Source: Strix aluco (taxonomy: Eukaryota > Chordata > Aves > Strigiformes > Strigidae). From it: 64,000 nucleotides of DNA. The DNA is taken from the NCBI RefSeq assembly GCF_031877795.1, contig NC_133931.1, positions 134,144,621 through 134,208,620 of the forward strand, given 5' to 3'. The notes beneath the pieces were generated by a model. The model was not told where the DNA came from and searched no databases. It was given only the letters and a program-made list of their open reading frames with translations. The first letter of the stretch is position 1. Each line of letters starts with the position of its first letter. Positions 54,039-63,122 of this stretch are shown here, piece after piece. Made by a program: the position numbers and the translations under genes.

Positions 54039-54291
54039 TCACAGAATCACAGAATCATCAAGGTTGGAAAAGACCTTGAATATCACCTAGTCCAACCATT
54101 AACCTAATACTGACCATTCTCAACTACACCATATCCCTAAGCGCTAAATCGATCCGACTCTTAAACACCTCCAGGGATGGGGACTCCACCACTGCCCTGA
54201 GCAGCCCATTCCAACGCCTAACAACCCCTTCTGGAAAGAAATGCTTCCTAGTATCCAGTCTAAACCTTCCCTGGCACAACTTGAGGCCATT
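54039..54291 (-). mobile_element. CR1 LINE 3' end, right-hand part displaced by insertion
   Basis: This is the 3' end of a minus-strand CR1. On the + strand it opens with two ACAGAATC octamers, the reverse complement of the CR1 tail repeat, then TCAAGGTTGGAAAAGACC. It runs through the ORF2 stop region into the last coding segment and breaks off at ...TTGAGGCCATT. The sequence resumes at 54841 (ACCTCTTGTCC), because in an uninterrupted copy these words are contiguous (compare the complement of 54578-54615). The gap is filled by a + strand CR1. The copy is well preserved, so it is fairly young. Confidence 0.93.
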
Positions 54292-54840
54292 ATCTTACCC
54301 CTGTACTCGGCACTGGTGAGGCCGCACCTCGATTCCTGTGTTCAGTTTTGGGCCCCTCACTACAAAAAGGACATTGAATTACTCGAGTGTGTCCAGAGAA
54401 GGGCAACGAAGCTGGTGAAGGGTCTGGAGCACATGTCGTACGAGGAGCGGCTGAGGGAACTGGGGTTGTTTAGTCTGGAGAAGAGGAGGCTGAGGGGAGA
54501 CCTCATCGCCCTCTACAACTACCTGAAAAGAGGTTGCAGAGAGCTGGGGATGAGTCTCTTTAACCAAGTAACAAGTGATAGGACAAGAGGTAATGGCCTC
54601 AAGTTGTGCCAGGGAAGGTTTAGACTAGATATTAGGAAGTATTTCTTTACAGAACAGGCTGTTAGGTGTTGGAACGGGCTGCCCAGGGCAGTGGTGGAGT
54701 CCCCATCCCTGGAGGTGTTCAGGAGGTGGGTTGACATAGCGCTTCGGGATATGGTGTAGTTGAGAACTGTCAGTGCTAGGTTAACGGTTGGACTAGATGA
54801 TCTTCAAGGTCCTTTCCAACCTAGATGATTCTGTGAAATT
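54292..54840 (+). mobile_element. 5'-truncated CR1 LINE inserted into another CR1
   Basis: A 549-base CR1 3' segment on the + strand starts abruptly inside ORF2 and ends with a single CR1 tail octamer (GATTCTGT, then GAAATT). It carries an open frame from the truncation to a TAG stop at 54757-54759, about 155 codons of the ORF2 C-terminal region after the reverse transcriptase, with typical words such as [28 protein letters not shown] and [13 protein letters not shown] borders the insert on both sides (54289-54291 and 54838-54840) and may be a short target duplication. Lack of stops marks it as younger than the copy at 59.9-61.4 kb. A 172-codon frame starting at 54241 fuses antisense CR1 to this segment and is not a real gene. 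Confidence 0.93.
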
Positions 54841-55266
54841 ACCTCTTGTCCTATCGCTTGTTACTGTCAGTCAAGCTGACAGGCCTGTAATTTCCCAAAT
54901 CATCTTTCCAATCCTTCTTATATATGGGCATCACATTGGCCAATTTCCAATCTGTCGGGACCTCCCCGGTCAGCCAGGACTACTGGTAAATGATGGAAAG
55001 CGGCGTGGCGAGCACCCCAGCCAGCTCCTTCAGCACCCTCGGGTGTATCCCATCTGGTCCCATAGACCTGTGTATGTCTATGTGATGCAGTAGGTCACTG
55101 ACTGTCTCCTCCTAGATTGCTGAAGGATCGTTCTCCCAGTGTCTGTCTTGTGGCTGAGGAGGCTGGATTCCCTCAGTACAACTAGTCTTGTTATTAAAGA
55201 CTGAGGCAAAGAAGGCATTAAGCACCTCAGCCTTTTCCTCATCACTTGTTACCATGTTTTTCTCCT
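54841..55266 (-). mobile_element. CR1 LINE, upstream part of the interrupted copy, with internal deletion
   Basis: Minus-strand CR1 resumes here. The first about 25 bases belong to the ORF2 C-terminal region. Near 54866 the sequence jumps to the reverse transcriptase N-terminal part: on the minus strand GGGAAATTACAGGCCTGTCA encodes the GNYRPVSLT motif. It then continues upstream to about 55266, where it is 5'-truncated. Compared with the copy at 59.9-61.4 kb, roughly 1 kb between those points is missing. The junction has a GTCAGTCAAGCTGAC near-palindrome. No functional protein can be made. Confidence 0.88.
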
Positions 55267-56688
55267 ACATAAAGAGGGAAAAAGATTAGTAGATCTACAC
55301 AAAATAGCAGAAAAGTGCTCTTAGTGAGTTAAGACAGTTGTGCTATAACCACTCTTACTTTAAAATGAAGCTGGGATTTTGAATGTGATAGCTTGGCTAC
55401 TCCTCCCTAAATATGTTGGATAGGTCTAATAGAACTGCAAAACTGCCGCCATTAAAAGAAAGCACCCCTACAGACAGCACTGTGCAAGCGCCAACAAACC
55501 AGTCTTTGTCCTCATACATCTGCTTTACTGTCACCCACCTTAACAGGCAGAATCCATCACAGCTCAGGAGCTAGAAATCCAGCAGCATTTAAAGGTAAAA
55601 TAACCAGTCTGGTAAGGGGAGGAGTGGGAGAGGAGAGATAAATCACCAGGCTTACACCTGTGATCTAAGCTCTCTTCTGCAGAGAGTGTTGTACCTGAGA
55701 GGGTTAACAACTAATTGGGCTCTCTGCTTATTTAGTGAGGGGGTTCTAGTGAAACAAGATTTGCTAATTTAGCTAAACTACACTTTTAAAATATTAGGTC
55801 TTCTCAATGGAATAAATTAGAGACTAAAAGGTCACTTATTAGACCTTCAGAAAGGAAAAGCCACACACGTGAAAAATGGCCCTTTAGTTCTGACATCTGT
55901 TATACTTCACATGTGAAGAAGATTGGTCTAACATAAGAGAACCTGAAAACCTCCTTCAGAACTGTGAGGAAACTATGACATTAAAAAAGACACACTAACT
56001 CAGTGAATAAGACTGTGAAAATATTCAAATATTCACTTAGTTCAATTATCTTTACTATATGTTTCATGATAATGTATAATAAAGGAATAGTAGCTATAGC
56101 ATGACTTCCAATTGAATTTTTAAAAAAATTTATAAAAAATATAGATATTAGTATATCAAATATTTTCAAAGAGAAATGGGCCCATTAGGAAGCCAAATCT
56201 CATTTCATCATTTCCATTTCAGTTCAGACTAGGGTAAACTATAGTTAACATGAAATGTTACTCACTGACCAATGTAAAATGAGTTGTTGGTCTCAGGCCA
56301 GGTCCTAACAGACAGATATGTACCACACAAAACCATCTGTAGTAATTGCTCCCCTGAGCCTTGATCTTGCAGATGTCTGCACAGTTTTATGCACATAAGC
56401 AGCATCACTGACTCAAAGACTTTCTGGTTTTGGCCTTGTATTCAAAGGAACATCTCAAATTCATGCAGATCAGTACATGTGTAAGCATTTGCAGTGTCAG
56501 AATACAGACTGACAGCTGTGGCAGAATTGTCAGAAATTGAAGGAAGTTGAACTATCCATTTGCCTATTTGTGTGGGACATCTAATTCTTAATGGAGAAGC
56601 ACTGATGAGTCTGTGTCTGGCTGCGTGTCAGCAGCCTGTCAGTGCAGTGTCCCAGTTCTGTGGATGAAATCTGGATGTCATGGATGTC

Positions 56689-56736
56689 AATTCTTATTTT
56701 TATAAAAAAGAGAATTCTTATTTTTATAAAAAAGAA
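56689..56736. repeat. Tandem duplication, two copies of 24 bp
   Basis: Two head-to-tail copies of a 24-base unit that opens AATTCTTATTTTTATAAAAA. They differ only at the last base. Just upstream, TGGATGTCA is also doubled. Confidence 0.9.
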
Positions 56737-57699
56737 AAATGTAAGAACTATAAATAATTTTATTAGAAAGGCTACATTTTAAAAAGTGAATTGTTCAATG
56801 TAAGTTTCAATCGTTCATCTCACCATACTTTGTTGTTTTCCTTTCCAAGACATGTGACAGAAGTATTTACCATTTCATTAAGTCACGGAGACTGTAATAA
56901 TGATGCCTCTTATCAAAGTCAGGCTGACCAATAAACAAAAACTCTACACATATGTATGAATAATGATTAATGTCCATTATAGCAATAAACAGATTGCATT
57001 GCTCTGTGCAAGCCGCAGGAGCAAAAGGACCATTTTGTCACCATATCTGTGTGTACATGAACAGATAAAATGATCCTCAGGAGACTACAGCATATTCTAC
57101 TACAACCGCTCTGTTTTTGTAGTTAAAGAAGTCAGCTAGATCATACCTATTAAAACTTATGGGCAAACCAGAGATGATTGTCCCTTGCTAGTGCTAAAGC
57201 AACGCTGTTACTGCCAGATTTTATTTTTTGTTCTTTCCTTCTGCATACGGACATCTCTTAGACAAATTACAATAATGTACTCAAAAAATGAAAGAATTAT
57301 TTTAAAAAAGAACCTCACCTCTTACACAGCCCTCAATAAGGTGTAAAGCCGTAAATTTTTCATGGATACATTTCTTACAAGTCATACGCATTTACATTAA
57401 AAGTTTGTTATATTGCTTGTTAGATTCTCATCTCCTACTACAGAGACAAACCCATCTTTTTGAAGACTATCCAGCAGAGAATAAAAACTTTATTTTCTTA
57501 AAATTTTAGCTTTAAGAAAGAAGAATTTGCATCTAAAAATCTATAGCAATGATTTTCTCAGAGTAATTTCTACTCTGTGATGAAATACCTTTCTATTTGT
57601 TTTGAGTTTGTCACTTGATAATTTCATTTCCTAGTTATATTGAATAATCATTACTTCCCTATTTATCATTACCATGTTACTCCTAATTTATATACCTCT

Positions 57700-57805
57700 A
57701 TTACCCAGCTGTCTTCTCTTTCTGAGGCTGAGTCCTATCCTGCTTAGTTGTTTCTCATATATCTTTCAACACCCTCATTGCTCTTCTCTTCACCCTTTCT
57801 AGTTA
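57700..57805 (-). mobile_element. Possible ancient CR1 scrap
   Basis: Words on the + strand (CCCAGCTGTCTTCTC, GAGGCTGAGTCC, TTCAACACCCTCATTG, CTCTTCTCTTCACCCTTTCT) follow the order of reverse-complement CR1 near the ORF2 end, but with many differences. Chance similarity is possible. Confidence 0.3.
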
Positions 57806-59873
57806 ATATATTAACGTGTTAAATGTGGTTTTTAGTTGGTGGCACATTAGTGATTTTAATTATTGATTAATCTTATCTACGATTTTGTCCTTTGAATTTT
57901 CTTTACTTCTTAGATAGAGAAGCAATATTACATTTAATGTTTATATATTCAGAGTAGGATGAGTAAAAAACTCAAGAATTTGTAACATCGGGAGCAAAAA
58001 AGCAAAACTCGCAGAGGTGAACTCAGATGAACTGTGTAGCATGAGTCATGCTACAATGAAAAAAGATCAGATGATGCATGTGTTTCTTTCCTAAATGCAA
58101 AAATAAGTCTCACGTCTTAATCATATGATAATTTATGATTCAGTTTTGAGTGGAAGCCTGTGGTTTTCTTCTTCCATGCTTTGTACATTTTCACAGCATT
58201 TTGCTGATTGTATCAGAAAATACTGTTATCCCTTGTGAGGCAGACGCATTACACAAACCATCAACTGAAGAACCACATCATTTGGTTTAGCTTCCCTTTT
58301 GATTGAATTTAGAGAAATAATTTGTTATTTTGAGGACTCAGCTGTCTGACTGATCTTCATCATTACTGACTCTTAAATGTGCTGTGCCTTGGAACCTGGC
58401 CAGCAGGGTCCAGCGTCGCAGTAACAAAGCACGAAATAGCACAATACAGTAATGCATTAACAGAAGTACAGAACATAGCATTTGCATGGCACATTCGCAG
58501 ACACAATGTTTCAAGTTTTCTGATATATCAAGTATCTAACATGTCTGGTAAAACAAGTGTTTTTTGCCCCTGTGATGGCAATATATTTAAAGAAAAATCA
58601 TAAACCCATGAATATTACAAGTAATAAAAATAGCAATAAGAATAATGATATCACTAATTATGAACATCTTTATTGGAAGAAGTAATTTAAGAAAAGCAAG
58701 GCATGGGGAAGGACAATGTTAACAAGAGAAAAAATAGAACATTTGAATTTACTGAAAAAAAGTCACCAGAAACTGGTGAATCTCTGTCTATTGGAGATTG
58801 GCCATTGGCTTGCACATGGCCAGGAATTCATCCAGTGAAACTTAGAAAAACTTGAGAAATGCATAAATCATCCATTCCATTGCATGAGAGCTTTGGAATT
58901 TCAGAGTTTATCCTCCTTCAAGCTGTTCCAGTTTTATGCCCTCAGGGACAGACGGGTTACAGTGATCTAAGATGGCGTTTGCAATATCAAAGTCATTTAT
59001 TCTAGTAAGAAACCTTTAGAAGTACATTAGTACAAAATTTCATAGCCTTTAGTTTGAGTTACAGCTTCATCTAAATAAAATATCAAATAAAATCCACAGA
59101 AACAGGATAAAACCGAACCTGAAACTAACCATTTTCTGTTTACTGAATATAAAAAAGGCACACATGTTTAGCAGGAGGTTCACACAAAGTGCAACCACTG
59201 TTCATGTGCTTTCAATATATTACTTTCTTATAATGCCCCTTTAGCAATGCAAACACACACTTGTAAATGTCTTTTTTTGACAAGGGCTCTTTCATGTGAG
59301 CAGCCTCTCATTATTTGCAAAGTTACTATCAGCAAACTTGAACTGTATTTTACCAACACCTTTATTGCTTGCCATAATTAGGCTTGGCAGTGTGATATCT
59401 TGTTGTCTCATCCCCTACCAACCAAAATTAAAAAGATCTCTGGTGGCAATTGCCTCGTGGAGCTTGTTTAATCTCTCTGTTCTCTGTCTCTCATCTCCTA
59501 AAGTATTTTCTTCAGCAGAAGACTGATTTGCCAGCTAGTAGCATAATCACAGTACAAATGAATATTTGATGCCAAGCATTAATTTGGGACATCATTAGTA
59601 GAAACTGCAAATAGTAGTGAAACCAAGCAACTGGATGTCCTGGGAAATTACAAGTAATATTAGACAGAAACAGAACTTAAATAGTTAAGATACAATTTCT
59701 TCCACATATGGGAAAAATTGTCAAGGGTTACACTTGGAAACTATATTTTCATCAAAAGCTTTGGACATGTTCTTACCATCTGTAACTACAATATACGTAT
59801 TACTAGGAGAAACCAAATAGAAAAAAAATGACAGTATTTTCTCTTTTTCATGTTTATCTGTTTTGTACCCTTT

Positions 59874-59897
59874 GCAATACAGTGTGCAATACAGTGT
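59874..59897. repeat. Direct repeat GCAATACAGTGT x2 at a CR1 5' junction
   Basis: Two perfect 12-base copies head to tail lie immediately before the first recognisable CR1 base. They may be a local duplication made when the truncated LINE integrated. Confidence 0.85.
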
Positions 59898-61298
59898 GAA
59901 AGAGTTGGCAGATGTGCTTGCCAAGACGCTTTCCATGATTTACCTGAAATCATGGATGACTGGGGAGGTCCCATTGGACTGGAGGGTGGCAAATGTGACA
60001 CCCATCTACAAGAAAGGCAGAAAGGACAATCCAGGAAACTATAGATCTCTCAGTCTAACCTCGGTGCCAGGGAAGGTCACAGAGCAGGTCATCTTGAGTG
60101 CCATTAAAAGTCATATAATGGACAATCAGGGGATCAGGCCTAGTCAGCATGGGTTTATGAAAGGCAGGTCCTGCCTGACACACCCGATCTCCTTCTAATG
60201 ACAAGATGACCCGACTATTGGACGAGGGAAAAGCTGTGGATATTATCTACCTGGATTTTCGAAAAGCATTTAACACAGTTCCCCATAAGATTCTCATAGA
60301 AAAACTGGCTGCCTATGGCCTGGATGAGCGAACGGTCTGCTGGGTCAAGCACTGGCTGGATGGAGGGTCCCAGAGAGTGGTGGTCAGTGGAGCTAAATCC
60401 AGCTGGAGGCCAGTCACAAGTGGTGTTCCTCAGGGCTTGGTGTTGGGACCATTTCTGTTCAATATCTTTATTGATGATCTTGATAAGGACATAGAGTGCA
60501 TTATCAGTAAATTCGCAGATGACACCAAGTTAAGCGGGAGATAGGGAGGCACTGCAGAGAGACTTGGATAGGTTGGATCGGTGGGCCAACGTTAACAGGA
60601 TGAGCTTCAACAAGGCCAAGTGCCAGGTCCTGCACTTGGGCCACAATGACCCCATGCATTGCTACAGTCTTGGGGAGGTGTGGCTGGAGAGCTGTCTGGA
60701 AGAGAAGGGTCTGGGGGTTCTCACTGACAAGCAACTGAACACGAGCCAGCAGTGTGCCCAGGTGGCCAAGAAAGCCAACGGCATCCTGGCTTGTATTAGA
60801 AATAGTGTGACCAGCAGAAGTAGGGAGGTGATAGTCCCCCTGTACTCTGCACTGGGGAGGCCACACCTTGAGTATTGTGTCCAGTTTTGGGCACCTCAAT
60901 ACAAGAGAGATATTGAGGTGCTGGAGTGAGTGCAGAGGAGGGCAATGAAGCTGGTGAAGGGCCTGGAGAACAAATCCTATGAGGAGTGATTGAAGGAGCT
61001 GGGACTGTTTAGTTTAGAGAAGAGAAGGCTGAGGGGAGACCTCATCACTCTCTACAGCTACCTGAAAGGACATTGTAGAGAGGTTGGTGCTGGTCTCTTC
61101 TCACAGGTGATTAGTGACAGAACAAGGGGGAACGGCTTTAAACTCCAACAGGGCAGGTTTAGACTGGACATTAGGAAAAAAATTTTCACAGAAAGAGTGG
61201 TCAGACAGTGGAATAGGCTGCCCAGGGAGGTGGTGGAGTCACCATCCCTGGATGTGTTTAAGGGTTGTTTAGATGAGATGCTGGGGGATATGGTGTAG
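59898..61298 (+). pseudogene. CR1 ORF2 (reverse transcriptase) remnant
   Basis: The translation runs in order through the N-terminal RT block (WMTGEVPLDWRVANVTPIYK, NYRSLSLTSVPG), a palm block with the first catalytic Asp (YLDFRKAF, 60248-60271), [11 protein letters not shown], and the FADD catalytic box (60512-60523). A C-terminal domain ([41 protein letters not shown]) ends at the natural stop, 61296-61298. The endonuclease domain is missing. A frameshift lies near 60195, close to the RT palm, and a second lies between 60523 and 60564. In-frame TGA stops are at 60927-60929 and 60987-60989, both where Arg is expected, consistent with CpG decay of CGA codons. No functional enzyme can be made. 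Confidence 0.93.
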
Positions 61299-61383
61299 GG
61301 GAGAACTTTGTAGAGTAGGGCTGATGGTTGGACTCAATGATCCCAAGGGTCTTTTCCAACCTGAATGATTCTGTGATTCTATA
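59898..61383 (+). mobile_element. CR1 LINE, 5'-truncated, with broken reverse transcriptase ORF2
   Basis: About 1.49 kb of a non-LTR retrotransposon. It starts inside ORF2, after the endonuclease part, and ends with the CR1 tail ATTCTGTG-ATTCTATA (61368-61383). CR1 is copied by target-primed reverse transcription, which explains the 5' truncation and the absence of a poly-A tail. Several copies of the family in this window fall on both strands. ORF2 here is interrupted four times, so the element is dead. The 3' untranslated part (61299-61383) carries the GGTTGGACTC...CTTTTCCAACCTGAATGATT signature. Confidence 0.95.
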
Positions 61384-62322
61384 AACTACCTCTGTACAGT
61401 TTTGCTGATGGCTAACCATATTTTCTGTATAAACATTTGACTAACAGCATCAGTTCATTAGGAACTAAATAATTTACTATTTTATTTAGGATAGAGCCTA
61501 AAAATCCTCATTGAGGCTTGGTCCCCTCTGTTCTAATCATTGTATCTTAACTCATACAGAGCTCAAAAAATGTATGTACACGATCTTTCCCAGGTTCTGA
61601 ATGAGACCATTTATAAGTAATGGAAACTGATGTGTTACATAGCATTTTATCTCTATTTTACCTTTCATTATAATAAGGCCTTTGTAACAAATTGTAAACA
61701 ACATTTCCATAATCCCATGCATTTATGCTCAGGCTCAGCTTTGTTATATCTGATCTAGTGAACTGTTCAAGAATTGCTGAGCAAGGGCTTTAATATCAGA
61801 TCATGATTTGTGTGTTTTCTGCATTCATGGTACATGGCCATAAGTAAAAGGTAACCTATGTGCCTGAGGCTTTTATACTCTCAGTCTGGAGATAAACTGA
61901 TGCAGATTAAGTCACTTTATAGGGCTTTAAATTATAAACAAATATAGAGTAAGATATGGCACTAATCTAGCAGGAAAGCAAAATGAGGAGGCAAAAAAAT
62001 TTAGCAGGAGGACCTTCCCCTAAAAGACTGAATGTTGATTGCTGCTGTATCTCTTTTATTCCTCTTTTATTGCACTTAGGTAAAGTAAGAGCACTGAGTA
62101 ATACATGGGTTAGTATGAGTTGGAATCATAGAGTTAAGCAACAGGGAGATACACAGTGTAACACAGGGGAGCAGTGTGTGAGCGAGTGCTAACTGTGCAC
62201 CCCGACCTGGAATACAGAATAGCTTCCTTTCTGTAGCAATATAGTTGGGTTGCAATTAACTAGTCCAAAGACAGGAGTAAAGCCATCCTACTGATGATCC
62301 CGATGCATTCCAGCAGAATTTA
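61384..62322. other. AT-rich non-coding DNA between CR1 and LTR
   Basis: No gene or clear repeat. From about 61.98 kb the composition becomes more balanced up to the LTR insertion, and this may belong to an older repeat that the LTR entered. I could not identify it. Confidence 0.45.
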
Positions 62323-62327
62323 CTAGA
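62323..62327. repeat. Target-site duplication CTAGA, left copy
   Basis: Exact match to 63118-63122, directly before the TG start of the LTR. Confidence 0.9.
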
Positions 62328-62757
62328 TGTGAGAGACAAGAAACCAGGTCTGTGAGAAACTAAGAACAGCCTGAGAAAGCGAAAGTTGAGGCTGATCGAA
62401 GAAATGCCTCAAACACTCGCAAGACAAAACTATGAGTCACAGAGTGGATAGTGTGGAGGTCGAAGCTGATAAGGCTGCCCGAATAACACAAGATGCAGCT
62501 GGAGGGGGGAGCCCTGTGGAGACAGGACGGCTCTGCTCTGGGGCACCTGGACAAATTTCAAGGGCCATCTGTCCAGTGAATGACCTTTGCTTCATTATCC
62601 ATGAAATGCATATTAAAGTTAACACCCCTCAATATGCTAACAAAGGCTAACATGATCATGCTAATTAACATCATCCCATGAAACACCTTACCCCTCCCCG
62701 TACATGGGATACGTAGGTATGTGGGTCGACCTAGGGGACGGACCCAAGGAAAGTGGG

Positions 62758-62764
62758 TATAAAT
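62758..62764 (+). promoter_or_regulatory. TATA box of the LTR promoter
   Basis: TATAAAT preceded by GTGGG, about 430 bases into the LTR. The predicted start site is about 25-30 bases downstream, near 62790. Confidence 0.7.
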
Positions 62765-63017
62765 CAAGAGGAGGAAAGAAAGAGGGGGGAGCGGGGGCTG
62801 GGGAGTGCAGTGAGGCAAAGAAGACGGATGCCTCCTGGAACCCTTGCTGGTGGGATTGACGCAGAAACCCAGACTGGTGATCTGTATTTCCCCATTCCCT
62901 CTATCTCCCTCTTTTCCTTTTCCCATTAAGAAATGTAAGGCATATTGTATTGTTTGCCACAACTTGCTATATACTTAGCCAACTATCGTGTGTTCAATTA
63001 GTACATTGTGGGTAGTT

Positions 63018-63023
63018 AATAAA
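63018..63023 (+). terminator. LTR polyadenylation signal AATAAA
   Basis: Canonical AATAAA followed by a G/T-rich segment (TGTTTGGACTTGG), about 95 bases before the LTR end. This is where a retroviral R/U5 boundary should be. Confidence 0.7.
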
Positions 63024-63117
63024 TGTTTGGACTTGGAGACTTGTCTCACCGTTGTCCCACCGTTGGGGATTTGCGAATCTGAGTCACTTGTCTCCCTCAT
63101 CTGAGCGGGACGTGACA

Positions 63118-63122
63118 CTAGA
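63118..63122. repeat. Target-site duplication CTAGA, right copy
   Basis: Exact partner of 62323-62327, immediately after the CA end. Confidence 0.9.

Larger units (their letters stand above)
55267..59873. other. AT-rich non-coding DNA, no gene recognised
   Basis: Open frames do not exceed about 76 codons. It contains a 24-bp tandem duplication (56689-56736), a possible ancient CR1 scrap (57700-57805) and a stretch at 56.87-57.18 kb with the texture of conserved non-coding DNA. No RNA gene or promoter is seen. Confidence 0.5.
62328..63117 (+). mobile_element. Solo LTR of an avian endogenous retrovirus (790 bp)
   Basis: Begins TGTGAGAGACAAG and ends GGGACGTGACA, with perfect CTAGA duplications on both sides. 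The promoter TATAAAT is at 62758-62764 and the polyadenylation signal AATAAA at 63018-63023. U3 is therefore about 460 bases, R about 250, and U5 about 75-80 bases, all on the + strand. No gag, pol or env is attached, so a full provirus has recombined down to one LTR. The 5-base duplication argues for an ERVL-like (class III) integrase over alpha/betaretroviral 6-base types, but class assignment from this alone is weak. Exact duplications and intact signals suggest a fairly recent insertion. A 134-codon frame on the minus strand inside it is antisense noise. Confidence 0.9.

Noticed and set aside
54241..54759. A 172-codon frame as an independent gene
   Set aside because: Its first about 17 codons are antisense CR1 and the rest is the C-terminal part of CR1 ORF2. 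It is a chimera produced by the nested insertion.
54039..54840. Twin-priming 5' inversion of one CR1 copy
   Set aside because: Twin priming inverts the 5' part but does not give two copies of the 3' end. Here both segments contain the same 3' terminus, and the minus-strand copy resumes on the far side, so two insertions are needed.
58764..58780. A short CACCAG-AAA-CTGGTG palindrome
   Set aside because: Six-base arms are expected by chance many times in 64 kb.
62558..62962. A 134-codon frame on the minus strand
   Set aside because: Antisense to a solo LTR and spans its TATA box. No domain.
23872..63122. A provirus bounded by two of the LTRs
   Set aside because: The LTRs are of different types and strands, lie 10-40 kb apart, each has its own flanking duplication, and no gag, pol or env lies between them.
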